64,000 nt of DNA from Bacteroidaceae bacterium (GTDB lineage Bacteria; Bacteroidota; Bacteroidia; Bacteroidales; Bacteroidaceae): NCBI GenBank assembly GCA_017428785.1, contig JAFRQD010000011.1, positions 124,001 through 188,000 on the forward strand. Reading direction: 5' to 3'. Both the position numbers and the translations under genes were made by a program. Positions 55,863-64,000 of this stretch are shown in pieces (the stretch's first letter is position 1; each line of letters starts with the position of its first letter). The notes beneath the pieces were generated by a model. That model saw only the letters and a list, made by a program, of their open reading frames with translations, had not been told where the DNA came from and made no database searches.

Positions 55863-58595
55863 ATGATCTTCTTCAACAAAAAGAATAATAAAGACAACGT
55901 ACAGCAGACGACAGACGACAGTCAACAGGTTGTCAGCCAACAGACTGTTAGTCAAGTTCCGGTTTCTGCTGATGGCGGCATCAACTTCATCTTAGAAGAC
56001 ATTGAGTCCAGCACGCATCCGAAGCGCAATCCTCACATCCTGAACTCCACGCAACTGCAGCGCGTCAAGGATGCCAAGCGGTTGGCAGAGACAAAGTTGC
56101 AGGGCTTGGAAGAGAGTCTCGGCAGGCTCCAATCTCAAAGGCAATGGCTGCGTCGCTTCAACGAAACAAAGATGGTGCTGGACCGCGAAAAGAAACATCT
56201 CTTCGAACTCGGCAAGCAGAAGGCCATCTTGCAGAAAGACGCAAGCATGTTGGAGCGCTACGACCTCTTTGAAGGCATTCATGGCACCTATCAGAAACTC
56301 ATGGTGCTGAGGGAACAAATCAGCCAGGAGAAGCGAGGTCTCTCTCTCTTAGAACGCGAAGCCGACGAGAACCGACAGAAGCTTACAGACCAGGAAAAGC
56401 GTCAGCAGCAAGCCAACGAGCAACTGAAGAATGCCAAGACCAGTATGACAAGCATCTTCGACCATGTTTGCTCTGCCTATCAACTGACTGGGGCGAATGC
56501 TTCCCTTGAAACAGAAACAGCTTTCCTGATTGACTATAATAATAAGGTAAAGGACGAAATGGAGGCGCTCTCTACTCTGATTGCAGAGAAAGAGAAGACT
56601 ACTGCGATACTACAAAGCAACGTTGAGCAGCTCAGAACGAAGCGGCAAAGCATGGAGATTCATGAAAACATGCTGAGACACGGGGAAGCCGTCCTGCTGC
56701 AACTCAAACATCTGGAAGACAGAGACAAGCGCAGGACTGAGCTTCAGCAGAAATGTCAGCAGTCCATCAAGCGGCAGAATGAAGAGAACGAGTTGCTGGG
56801 CAAAGCCTTTGGCAAGTTCCAAGATCTCGTTTCACAGATAGAATCGGCTGAAGCGGAACTGAGCATACACCGCTCTTACATTCAGGGACAAGACGGCCTC
56901 ATGCTTCAGGAACGAGCTTTGATGCTGAAAGGTCGCAGGCAAATGCTTCACTCTGCCCTTTCTTTGTGGAGGCGCATCAGCACGGGCTACGAGAGCATCG
57001 AAGAGAAGAGTAAGAAAGTGACTGCGCTTCGCCTGAACATCCAACACCTCGAGGCCGGCGTCCGCGAACTTGAAGAAGAGACGGGAAAGGCGCAAAGACT
57101 CTGCAAGGAGAAGGAATATACCTACCTTTTGAGTAAAGGCCAGGACATCATTCAGCTGCGAGCAGACCTGAGGGAAGGCGTCAGCTGCTCTGTTTGCGGA
57201 GCCACTCATCACCCCTATCACAGCGATACAATCCTCGACCAAAGCAAGCTCATCGGTCAGATGAAAACCGATTATGAGCTTTTGGCTTCGGAAGCAAACG
57301 CCAAACAGCAGCAACTTTCAGAGATGAAGGCAGAGTTGGCTATGGCTCAAGGCAGCCTCAACGCTGAAGAAGAAGCGCTAAACACCATCCGCATCCGTCA
57401 GAACGAAGATGTAATAGAATGGAAACTCTACGCCCAACTCGACCCAACATTTGTGGAATGTTCTGAAAGCACGAACCTCGACGCAAGAACTGCTTTGATA
57501 CGGCAGTTCATAGAGAATGTCAGTCGCGACGCAGAAATGGCAGAGAAAGAACTGGAGACCTTTACTTTCCACCAAAGCAGCATCGCCAAGATTAGTGAAG
57601 AACTCCAGAAGCTCGAACAGAAGAAGAGCGAAGTGAACACGCAGCTAAGCGAACTAAACACCGGTTGCCAAGTGCTAAGCAGAGAGGTCGACCATATCGG
57701 CCAGCGCCTTGAAAGCGTCAACAAGCAGTTTACCCGCATCTACGAAAGCATGATGCAAGCCGTCACTTTCAAGGATTGGTACTCAGTATGGCAGAAGGCT
57801 CCAGAACAACTCTATGAGCAGATACAGAAACTCATCACGGATTGGTTCAACGTGGAGCATGAGATTATGGACAAGCAAGCTATTCTCGATGCCGAGAAAG
57901 CAAAGCTGGAAGGCATGAAGACGCTGCATCAGTCGCTTGCCCGCTCTTCGTCCGTCATCGCAAAGGAGATAAAAGAATTGCAAGGCCGCAAGGCTGAGAA
58001 CATAAAAGCCTATCAGCAAATAATTCCGGAAAGAGATGCAAAGAGCTATTATGAGAAGCATTTGCAGGCACTCAATTCAGCAAGAGAGCGTTTCGAAGAA
58101 GAGCACAATCAGATGGATAGCATTCGCCACAATGCCGATATCATACAGGGTCGGCACGACTACTATCTGGCTCACATCGAGAAGCTGGAAGGAGAACAAA
58201 AGCAATACAACGAGAAGCTCGACCTCTGGATGCATGCCTTCAACCTGCAACATCCGCCTGTTCAGCAAAGCGAACTTGACGAGGTTTTTGCCGACGGAAA
58301 GAATTGGAGCAAGATTCGAAGCAGCTTAAAACAGATAAACAGAGAAACGCTGCTCTGCCAAGCTAAAGTAGAAGACCTGAATAGCCGCATTATTGCTCTC
58401 GACACAGAAGACGGACATTGCAACACCTCGACGCCCGACATTCAGGAAAGCATCACGGCTAAGCAACAAGCGCTCACAAAACAAAGGAACGACACAATGA
58501 TGCAGATTGCCCGACTTACCGTTCAGCTCGAGGAACATGAAAAGGCTCTTGCTGCCGAACGCAACTCTGCCGAGCCGGAAACGCATCTTGCATAA
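55863..58595 (+). CDS. SbcC/Rad50-type zinc-hook coiled-coil protein without ATPase heads
   Basis: This 910-residue protein is almost all heptad-type coiled coil (about 70-420 and 470-890). At the exact middle is GVSCSVCGATHHPY (Cys 442 and Cys 445), which matches the SbcC hook (PCPLCGSTSHP type) in sequence and position. SbcC/Rad50 proteins dimerise through this hook, but they also need an N-terminal Walker A and C-terminal signature/Walker B. Neither is present: residues 1-60 are a short polar region (partly a GACGACAGACGACAG repeat, QQTTDDSQQ), and the C-terminus ends in helix and a polar tail. No frameshift or flanking head-coding sequence was found. It may be a hook-linked structural or scaffold protein. 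Function unknown. Confidence 0.85.
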   Translation: MIFFNKKNNKDNVQQTTDDSQQVVSQQTVSQVPVSADGGINFILEDIESSTHPKRNPHILNSTQLQRVKDAKRLAETKLQGLEESLGRLQSQRQWLRRFNETKMVLDREKKHLFELGKQKAILQKDASMLERYDLFEGIHGTYQKLMVLREQISQEKRGLSLLEREADENRQKLTDQEKRQQQANEQLKNAKTSMTSIFDHVCSAYQLTGANASLETETAFLIDYNNKVKDEMEALSTLIAEKEKTTAILQSNVEQLRTKRQSMEIHENMLRHGEAVLLQLKHLEDRDKRRTELQQKCQQSIKRQNEENELLGKAFGKFQDLVSQIESAEAELSIHRSYIQGQDGLMLQERALMLKGRRQMLHSALSLWRRISTGYESIEEKSKKVTALRLNIQHLEAGVRELEEETGKAQRLCKEKEYTYLLSKGQDIIQLRADLREGVSCSVCGATHHPYHSDTILDQSKLIGQMKTDYELLASEANAKQQQLSEMKAELAMAQGSLNAEEEALNTIRIRQNEDVIEWKLYAQLDPTFVECSESTNLDARTALIRQFIENVSRDAEMAEKELETFTFHQSSIAKISEELQKLEQKKSEVNTQLSELNTGCQVLSREVDHIGQRLESVNKQFTRIYESMMQAVTFKDWYSVWQKAPEQLYEQIQKLITDWFNVEHEIMDKQAILDAEKAKLEGMKTLHQSLARSSSVIAKEIKELQGRKAENIKAYQQIIPERDAKSYYEKHLQALNSARERFEEEHNQMDSIRHNADIIQGRHDYYLAHIEKLEGEQKQYNEKLDLWMHAFNLQHPPVQQSELDEVFADGKNWSKIRSSLKQINRETLLCQAKVEDLNSRIIALDTEDGHCNTSTPDIQESITAKQQALTKQRNDTMMQIARLTVQLEEHEKALAAERNSAEPETHLA

Positions 58596-58654
58596 ATAGT
58601 CTTAATAAAGTATAAACTCTAAACACTAAACTCTCAACTCTCAACTATTTTTCG

Positions 58655-58662
58655 TACCTTTG
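58655..58662 (+). promoter_or_regulatory. -7 box of the BSP-queC-queF transcript
   Basis: TACCTTTG, followed by CACCC. The leader to ATG 58709 carries the common CTTAATTCTTAACTCTTAAC repeat. Confidence 0.65.
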
Positions 58663-58708
58663 CACCCGATTAAACTCATAACTCTTAATTCTTAACTCTT
58701 AACTAAAT

Positions 58709-59527
58709 ATGAAACGTACACTCGCAATTATTGTAGCTGGCGCTTTTGCAATCGGCATTCAGGCTCAGGCAATCTTTAAAGACACGAAGTATCACGCTCC
58801 CATCAAGGTGGAGAAGAAGTGGCTCAAACATAACCCTGGAGACGTTGAGTTCCACGACGAAGCTCCTTCTTCCGAAGGTTCTCGCATCTATCATAACATC
58901 ATTCCCAACCCTGCTCCTTACATTCAAGAGAATGCGTTGCGAGTTTTGCAGACACTCTACTGGGGACCAAAAGACCCCAATGTGCCCAAGTTGAAGCGCA
59001 TCGTTTATACCATCAAGGACTACAACGGCATCAGTGAGAAGTATGGTAGCGGCGATTATGTCGGCATTCGTTACAGCACCAATTGGATTGAGAAGTGCTT
59101 CGAAGGCAACGACACCTTGCGTCTCGACTACGAGACTCGCGGCGTACTCTATCACGAACTTACCCATGCCTATCAGCTTTCGCCCGAAGGTTGCGGAGAA
59201 TATGACAACAAGAGCGAGTACTGGATATTCATCGAAGGTCTTGCCGACGCAGTTCGCGTGGCTTGCGGTTGCTTCGAGCAGGACTTCAAGAGCAAGGATC
59301 GTCCTCGTGCAAACACATGGCGCAAGGGCTATCGTGTGACGGGCTACTTCCTCTATTGGCTCTCTCTCAACAAAGACAAGGACTTCATCCGCAAGTTCAA
59401 TCGTAGTGCTGTTGAACTCAATCCATGGAGTTGGGACAAAGCCATGAAACATATCCTCGGCGACAAGCCTGAGAACTCTGTCGATGCACTTTGGGACGAA
59501 TATCAAAAGGCAATAGGCGACAAATGA
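58709..59527 (+). CDS. basic secretory protein (BSP)-family metallopeptidase
   Basis: The 272-residue exported protein (signal [21 protein letters not shown]) has the zinc motif [12 protein letters not shown] (HExxH) and the [12 protein letters not shown] stretch typical of the plant basic secretory protein family (PF04450), also found in Bacteroidetes. Substrates are unknown; peptide degradation outside the cytoplasm is likely. Its TGA overlaps the queC ATG (59524-59527), so translation of queC may be coupled to it. Confidence 0.9.
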   Translation: MKRTLAIIVAGAFAIGIQAQAIFKDTKYHAPIKVEKKWLKHNPGDVEFHDEAPSSEGSRIYHNIIPNPAPYIQENALRVLQTLYWGPKDPNVPKLKRIVYTIKDYNGISEKYGSGDYVGIRYSTNWIEKCFEGNDTLRLDYETRGVLYHELTHAYQLSPEGCGEYDNKSEYWIFIEGLADAVRVACGCFEQDFKSKDRPRANTWRKGYRVTGYFLYWLSLNKDKDFIRKFNRSAVELNPWSWDKAMKHILGDKPENSVDALWDEYQKAIGDK

Positions 59528-60180
59528 CAAGCGCTCTCGTAGTTCTTTCCGGAGGTCAAGACAGCACGACTTGCCTTTACTGGGCTCTCAAGCACTTCGA
59601 CGAGGTGCGAGCCCTCACTTTCCGCTATGGGCAGAGACACATCGTAGAGGTTGAGATTGCCAAGCAATTGTGCGAAGAGGCAGGTGTTCCCTGGGAATCG
59701 ATGGACATCAGTTTTATCTCCCAGCTCAGTCCTTCGTGCAGTTTGACTAATCCAAGTCTCGAAATCGAAGCCGAGAAGAAAGAAAGCGACCCCTACCCCA
59801 CAACATTCGTGCCTGGCAGAAACCTCTTCTTCATCTCTGTCGCTGCTATTTATGCACGCAATCATGGCATCTACGATGTCATAACGGGTGTGGGACAAGC
59901 TGACTTCAGCGGTTATCCTGACTGCCGTGATGGTTTCATCAAGAGCCTGAACACGACGCTCAACCTTGCAATGGACGAGCAGTTCCGTCTGCACACACCT
60001 CTCATGTGGCTCGACAAGCAGCAGACTTGGGCACTTGCCGACGAGCTTGGTGTGCTCGACACTATTCGCTATCGCACGCTAACATGCTATAACGGCATCG
60101 TTGGCGACGGCTGCGGACATTGCCCTTCATGCAAGCTTCGCCGCGAAGGCCTCAAAAGATATTTGGAAAGTAAAGCCTGA
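59524..60180 (+). CDS. queC: 7-cyano-7-deazaguanine synthase
   Basis: This 218-residue PP-loop enzyme makes preQ0 for queuosine. The loop [16 protein letters not shown], the metal-binding Cys cluster [10 protein letters not shown] at the C-terminus and VPGRNLFF are present. ATG 59524 ([11 protein letters not shown]) is preferred to an upstream in-frame start inside the BSP gene. Operon with queF; queD and queE are elsewhere. Confidence 0.96.
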   Translation: MTSALVVLSGGQDSTTCLYWALKHFDEVRALTFRYGQRHIVEVEIAKQLCEEAGVPWESMDISFISQLSPSCSLTNPSLEIEAEKKESDPYPTTFVPGRNLFFISVAAIYARNHGIYDVITGVGQADFSGYPDCRDGFIKSLNTTLNLAMDEQFRLHTPLMWLDKQQTWALADELGVLDTIRYRTLTCYNGIVGDGCGHCPSCKLRREGLKRYLESKA

Positions 60181-60184
60181 TAAT

Positions 60185-60646
60185 ATGGAAAACAGAGAGA
60201 AGGAAGGACTCAAGGCTCTTGGCAAGAAGAGCGAGATACCACAGGACTACAATCCCGACGTTCTGGAGGCATTCGAGAATAAACATCCGGAGAACGACTA
60301 TTGGGTACGATTCAACTGTCCTGAGTTCACGGCACTTTGTCCTATCACAGGCCAGCCAGACTTTGCAGAGATAAGGATAAGCTACCTGCCCGACAAGCGA
60401 ATGGTGGAGAGCAAGAGCCTCAAGCTTTACCTCTTCTCGTTTCGCAATCACGGTGGTTTCCACGAGGACTGCGTCAACATCATCATGAAAGACCTCATCC
60501 GCTTGATGGCACCCAAGTACATCGAGGTGACAGGCATCTTTGTTCCTCGTGGCGGCATCAGCATCTATCCCTTTGCCAACTATGGCAAGCCAGGTACGAA
60601 GTACGAGGAGATGGCGCAATATCGCCTCTTACATCACGACCTGTAA
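60185..60646 (+). CDS. queF: NADPH-dependent preQ0 reductase
   Basis: The 153-residue short-type QueF reduces preQ0 to preQ1. ATG 60185 ([18 protein letters not shown]) starts just 4 bp after the queC stop. The catalytic Cys lies in [12 protein letters not shown] (Cys of FTALCP; Asp of QPD), and [13 protein letters not shown] is the family signature for substrate binding. A perfect terminator follows. Confidence 0.96.
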   Translation: MENREKEGLKALGKKSEIPQDYNPDVLEAFENKHPENDYWVRFNCPEFTALCPITGQPDFAEIRISYLPDKRMVESKSLKLYLFSFRNHGGFHEDCVNIIMKDLIRLMAPKYIEVTGIFVPRGGISIYPFANYGKPGTKYEEMAQYRLLHHDL

Positions 60647-60664
60647 CACGAAATAAGAATACTT

Positions 60665-60715
60665 AAGATAAGGCGGCAGCCGCTCAATGTAGCGTGACTG
60701 CCGCCTTATCTTCTT
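60665..60715 (+). terminator. rho-independent terminator of queC-queF
   Basis: The perfect 15-bp arms AAGATAAGGCGGCAG (60665-60679) and CTGCCGCCTTATCTT (60698-60712). Confidence 0.88.
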
Positions 60716-60740
60716 ATTATCTTATTTTCCTAATTACTTA

Positions 60741-60836
60741 TTATCTCATTATCTTCTTGCCGTCCTTGATGTTGATGCCTCGTTGCATCTTATTCAAGCG
60801 TTGGCCTGAAACATTATAAATAGCTCCCGCGCCTTT
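60741..60836 (-). pseudogene. orphan secreted-protein tail
   Basis: The minus strand encodes AIYNVSGQRLNKMQRGINIK and DGKKIMR, then TAA: a full copy of the tail carried by six secreted proteins in this window. No open frame extends upstream; a 22-bp dyad array begins within about 15 bp. It looks like the last trace of a deleted secreted-protein gene. Confidence 0.75.
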
Positions 60837-60849
60837 GCCAGAAAATTAC

Positions 60850-60958
60850 ATGAGGCTTACTCATGGCACACGAGATGTCGGCGAAATCCACACGAGGATT
60901 TGATGAAATCCACACGTGAACTTTGGGAAATCCACACGTGGATTTTGCAAAGGTCTCG
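60850..60958. repeat. 22-bp dyad array (CACACGAGG/CACACGTG type)
   Basis: ATGAG, ACGAG, ACGAG, ACGTG, ACGTG start at 60850, 60870, 60892, 60914 and 60936 (20, then 22 bp each), with the linkers GATGAAATC and TTTGGGAAATC. A degraded TCTCG word ends it. It lies between the orphan tail and the DPP IV stop. Confidence 0.85.
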
Positions 60959-60973
60959 TTTTGACTGAAAAGA

Positions 60974-63190
60974 TTACTTCTGCATCTCCTTGAAGTGCTG
61001 CGTAATCTGGCGGAAGAGGTGATTGCGCGTGTTGCCTCCGTAGATGCTGTGATTGCGGTTGGTGTAGGTCAGTTCGCGGAAATCTTTATCTGCCTGAACA
61101 AGTGCTTCGGCGTATTCTGCTGCATTACGGAAGTGAACATTATCATCTGCCATACCATGAACGAGGAGCAGCTTTCCGCTCAGTTTTGATGCGCGGCTGA
61201 TGGGGCAAACATCATAGCCATCGCCATTTTCATTAGGCGTACGCATGAAACGCTCTGTATAAATGGTGTCGTAATACTTCCAGCTTGTGGGAGCAGCAAC
61301 AGCCACACCACAAGCAAAGACGGGACGACCCTCGCTCATGCTCATCAAGGTATTGAAGCCACCGTAGCTCCAGCCCCAAATGGCGATGCGGTCCTTGTCG
61401 ACATAACTCTGCTGGCCAAGCCAGATGGCTGCCTCAACCTGGTCGTGACTTTCCAATTGACCCAGCTTGAGGTAGGTGCATTGCTCGAAGTCGCGACCTC
61501 TGCCGCCTGTTCCTCTGCCATCCACACATACGCTGATGAAGCCTTCTTGTGCAAGGTATTGTTCATAAAGGCAGCCTCCCATATTGCCTGCGCTCCAGCT
61601 GTCCACCACTTGCTGGCTGCCAGGACCTGAGTATTGATGCATCACGACGGGATACTTCTTGCCAGCATTGAAGTCGGCGGGCAGCACCATAAAGCCGTTG
61701 AGCTGTATGCCATCGGCAGTCGTGAATGTGAAGAACTTGCGCTCGCCAAGCTTCAGACCTGCAAGCTTCTGACGAAGAGCTGCGTTGTCTTCAAGCGTCT
61801 TGAGCGTCTTGCCCGAGGCGTCGCAAAGTGTCGTGACGGAAGGCGTGTTGAGGTCACTCCAGGTGTTCATGTAGTAACGCAAGTCGGTAGAGAAGATGGC
61901 GTTGTTCCAACCTGTCTGCGATGTGCTGAGACGCGTCACTTTCCCCTTGCTGTCGCTCTTATAGATGCTCTGTCTGAGAGGGCTTTCCTGATTGCTTGCA
62001 TAGAAGGTGTTTCCCGTCTTTGCATCGTAGCCATACAGCGACTTCACCTCATAGTTCCCGTTTGTGAGTTGCCTTCGTAGCGTTCCATTTAAGTCATAGA
62101 GATAGAGGTGCTTGTATCCGCTTCGTTCACTCAACAGTACAAAGCCGCCAGGAATGACTTTGAAGGCCTTCAAGGTCTCTTCCGGCACATAGCATTCCGC
62201 CTGTTCGCGAACAATAACGCGGCACTCAGTACTCCTCGGGTTAGCAAGATAGATGTCGAGTTGGTCTTGATGCCGGTTGAGAGTCAGGACAAGCATCTTC
62301 TCGGCATCGTCGGTAAAGAAGATACGAGGGATGTAGCCATCCGAAGGGATGGGGAGCTGCATCTTGCGGATGGCGCGGCTCTTGATGTCGAAGCTGTGCA
62401 CGCTGACGACACTATTTTTGGCTCCGGCAATAGGATACTTGTAGTCGTAGGAACCGGGATATCCGGCATAATCCTTCTTTTCTGGGTTCAAACCTTTGTA
62501 CCACGGGAAGCTGAACATCGGCACTTCCGTCTCGTCATAACGAATCCAGGCAATCATCGTGTTGTCGGCGTTGAAGTCGAAAGCGCGGGCAAAGGAGAAC
62601 TCCTCTTCGTTAACCCAATCCGGCTTGCCGTTGATAATCTTGTTGAACTCGCCATCCTTCGTGATCTGGCTCTCACTGTTGTTAAAGAGAAGTTTGACGA
62701 GGAAGAGGTTGCCGTCGCGAACAAAAGCCACCATTGTGCCGTCCTTGCTCCAAAGAGGTTGCTCCTGCGGCCCACCTTCGCTGAGATGTGCAAGCGTGCG
62801 GTTCCTTACATTATATATATAATACTCTGCCGTCTTGCTATGACGATAGATGCCCTTCGTCTCGGTCTGCACGAGGATATTCTTCTCGTCGGGACTCATC
62901 TGGTAGCCATCAATGCGGTCAATCTTGACGCGGTTCTTGATGTTGTTCACGTCGAAAAGCACACCTGTCTCCTCGCCCGTACGGAAGCTGTGACGCACGA
63001 TCTGCTTGCCGTCGCGGGAAAGCTGGCTATAGCTCTCGCCATCGAGGAGAGGCGTCACACCATATATGCCTCTCTGAGAATAGACACCATTAGTAAGGTC
63101 TTTCAAAGTCAATTGTTCGGCCTCAACAAGGAAGATGGCGCAAAAGAGCGCCACAAGAGTCATGATTCGTCTCATCATATCATTTACCAT
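60974..63190 (-). CDS. dipeptidyl peptidase IV (S9 family)
   Basis: The 738-residue exported peptidase has a signal peptide (MMRRIMTLVALFCAIFLVEA); ATG 63178 begins it directly, while ATG 63190 adds MVND. Residues about 30-470 form the beta-propeller, with DW/RYDETEVPMFSFPWY. The catalytic domain holds the nucleophile in WGWSYGG, with Asp and His in HGMADDNVHFRNA and NHSI. It removes X-Pro dipeptides from peptides. Unlike other secreted proteins here it lacks the common tail. Confidence 0.95.
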   Translation of the reverse strand: MVNDMMRRIMTLVALFCAIFLVEAEQLTLKDLTNGVYSQRGIYGVTPLLDGESYSQLSRDGKQIVRHSFRTGEETGVLFDVNNIKNRVKIDRIDGYQMSPDEKNILVQTETKGIYRHSKTAEYYIYNVRNRTLAHLSEGGPQEQPLWSKDGTMVAFVRDGNLFLVKLLFNNSESQITKDGEFNKIINGKPDWVNEEEFSFARAFDFNADNTMIAWIRYDETEVPMFSFPWYKGLNPEKKDYAGYPGSYDYKYPIAGAKNSVVSVHSFDIKSRAIRKMQLPIPSDGYIPRIFFTDDAEKMLVLTLNRHQDQLDIYLANPRSTECRVIVREQAECYVPEETLKAFKVIPGGFVLLSERSGYKHLYLYDLNGTLRRQLTNGNYEVKSLYGYDAKTGNTFYASNQESPLRQSIYKSDSKGKVTRLSTSQTGWNNAIFSTDLRYYMNTWSDLNTPSVTTLCDASGKTLKTLEDNAALRQKLAGLKLGERKFFTFTTADGIQLNGFMVLPADFNAGKKYPVVMHQYSGPGSQQVVDSWSAGNMGGCLYEQYLAQEGFISVCVDGRGTGGRGRDFEQCTYLKLGQLESHDQVEAAIWLGQQSYVDKDRIAIWGWSYGGFNTLMSMSEGRPVFACGVAVAAPTSWKYYDTIYTERFMRTPNENGDGYDVCPISRASKLSGKLLLVHGMADDNVHFRNAAEYAEALVQADKDFRELTYTNRNHSIYGGNTRNHLFRQITQHFKEMQK

Positions 63191-63215
63191 TTAGTCATTT
63201 ACAACATACCATTTG

Positions 63216-63223
63216 CAAAGGTA
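63216..63223 (-). promoter_or_regulatory. -7 box of the DPP IV gene
   Basis: TACCTTTG on the minus strand, about 26 bp before ATG 63190. The spacer has a duplicated AAATGGTAAATG. Confidence 0.65.
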
Positions 63224-63269
63224 CGAAATAAAAATGGAAAAATAAAAATGATAAATGAAAAATTATTTG

Positions 63270-63277
63270 TAACTTTG
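63270..63277 (+). promoter_or_regulatory. -7 box of nhaA
   Basis: TAACTTTG followed by CAGCG; about 46 bp before the nhaA start. Confidence 0.65.
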
Positions 63278-63323
63278 CAGCGTTAAATGCTACCATAGCA
63301 AATGATAAATAAGAAATGACCTG

Positions 63324-64000
63324 ATGGAAAACAATTATCCGTTCATAAGCATGCTCCGCAAATATGTGAGCAGCAGCGTACTTCTTGTAATAGCGACAAT
63401 AGCGGCACTCGTCATAGCCAACAGCCCGATGGGCGACCTTTATCGAAAGTTTTGGGAACTGCCCGTTAGTCTTAGTCTTGGCGACTTCAACCTCTTCAGC
63501 CATAATGGTCACCCGATGTCATTGGGAGCCTTTATCAACGACTTCCTGATGGCAATCTTCTTCCTGACAGTTGGTCTTGAAATAAAAAGGGAGTTGCTTG
63601 TAGGTGAGTTGTCGAGTGTGAAGAAAGCCCTCGCACCCGTCATAGGAGCTTGTGGAGGGATGCTTCTTCCCGTCATTGTCTTCTTCTTCGTTTGTCCTAA
63701 AGATCCCGTCATGGAGCGAGGTATGGCCATTCCGATGGCAACGGACATCGCCTTCTCTTTGGGCTGCCTCAGCATCTTTTCGAAACGTTGCCCCATAGGC
63801 TTGAAGATATTCCTTGCAGCCCTTGCTGTTGCAGACGACCTCGGAGGCATTCTCGTCATCGCTATCCGCTATACAGAGCACCTGAACCTTTGGTATTTGC
63901 TTGCCGCCGCTCTGGTAGTCGCAGTCCTTTGCATTGGCAATTGGCGAGGCATTCGCACAAAGGCATTCTATTTCAACACGGGACTCATTCTGTGGTACTT
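63324..64000 (+). CDS. nhaA: NhaA sodium/proton antiporter, N-terminal part (3' end outside window)
   Basis: From ATG 63324 (MENNYPFISMLRKYV) the frame stays open to the right edge (225 complete codons). It contains TVGLEIKRELLVGELS, MAIPMATDIAFSLG and the double Asp AVADDLGG that binds sodium in NhaA. It exports sodium in exchange for protons. The remaining C-terminal helices are outside the window. It is transcribed divergently from the DPP IV gene. Confidence 0.95.
   Translation, partial: MENNYPFISMLRKYVSSSVLLVIATIAALVIANSPMGDLYRKFWELPVSLSLGDFNLFSHNGHPMSLGAFINDFLMAIFFLTVGLEIKRELLVGELSSVKKALAPVIGACGGMLLPVIVFFFVCPKDPVMERGMAIPMATDIAFSLGCLSIFSKRCPIGLKIFLAALAVADDLGGILVIAIRYTEHLNLWYLLAAALVVAVLCIGNWRGIRTKAFYFNTGLILWY

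Overview
The window looks like a chromosome segment of a Bacteroidales bacterium close to Prevotella. Four things point there. Most intergenic starts carry the Bacteroidetes -7 box TAnnTTTG, often with a TTG/TTTG about 20 bp upstream. Surface proteins contain Fibrobacter-succinogenes-major-paralogous (FISUMP) and BspA/DUF285 repeats. There is a long Bacteroidetes-type HU protein. Six secreted proteins end in the same short tail, roughly (I)YNLxGQR....GIYIvNGKK. No rRNA, tRNA, CRISPR array, complete insertion sequence or prophage was recognised.

Layout. 1-3.1 kb: the end of a secreted M6 metalloprotease, a sialidase-like beta-propeller protein, and a dead HU gene. 3.1-8.1 kb (minus): a LolD-like ABC ATPase and a very unusual fusion of a CPA2 cation/proton antiporter with a subtilisin-like protease. 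8.5-14.5 kb: asd, a 1454-residue secreted multidomain protein and a 51-codon peptide gene. 14.6-21.3 kb: a secreted phosphoesterase facing a hexuronate operon (exuT-like transporter, mannonate oxidoreductase, uxuA, uxaC). 21.5-25.5 kb: a thioredoxin-like lipoprotein, tldD and pmbA. 25.9-33.2 kb: cdd, a LysM glucosaminidase, an asymmetric ABC-F protein, grpE, dnaJ, folC and HU. 33.5-35.8 kb (minus): a small accessory cluster with DUF5675, a DUF3987 ATPase and two small proteins. 36.2-41.7 kb: a galactose operon (galM, GluP-type permease, galK, SSS symporter). 42.2-50 kb (minus): a deleted secreted-protein gene, a BspA/FISUMP surface protein and a GH127 beta-L-arabinofuranosidase. 50-55.2 kb (minus): lpxH-like, sufT-like, radC, a GT2 glycosyltransferase, rsmI-like and hisS. 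55.9-60.6 kb: a coiled-coil protein with an SbcC-type zinc hook but no ATPase heads, a BSP-family metallopeptidase, queC and queF. 61-64 kb: a dipeptidyl peptidase IV (minus) and the start of nhaA (plus).

How it fits together. The uxu and gal operons, GH127 and the secreted binding proteins suggest a saccharolytic gut or rumen organism that uses plant or host glycans (uronates, arabinose, galactose). The secreted peptidases (M6, S8, S9, BSP) add protein use.

The least explained feature is the repeat landscape. Ten intergenic arrays consist of degenerate units spaced 22 bp apart (with a few 20- or 24-bp steps). Each unit is centred on a short dyad, but the unit sequence differs between loci (CACACGTG-type, CGCCGCAxGCGG-type, GTCATGATG-type, TTAGACATGTCTAA-type). 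Separately, palindromic and simple-sequence elements that also occur between genes are inserted in frame inside conserved genes (folC, tldD, hisS, a lolD-like gene and others). Two tail-only gene remnants show loss of whole secreted-protein genes.
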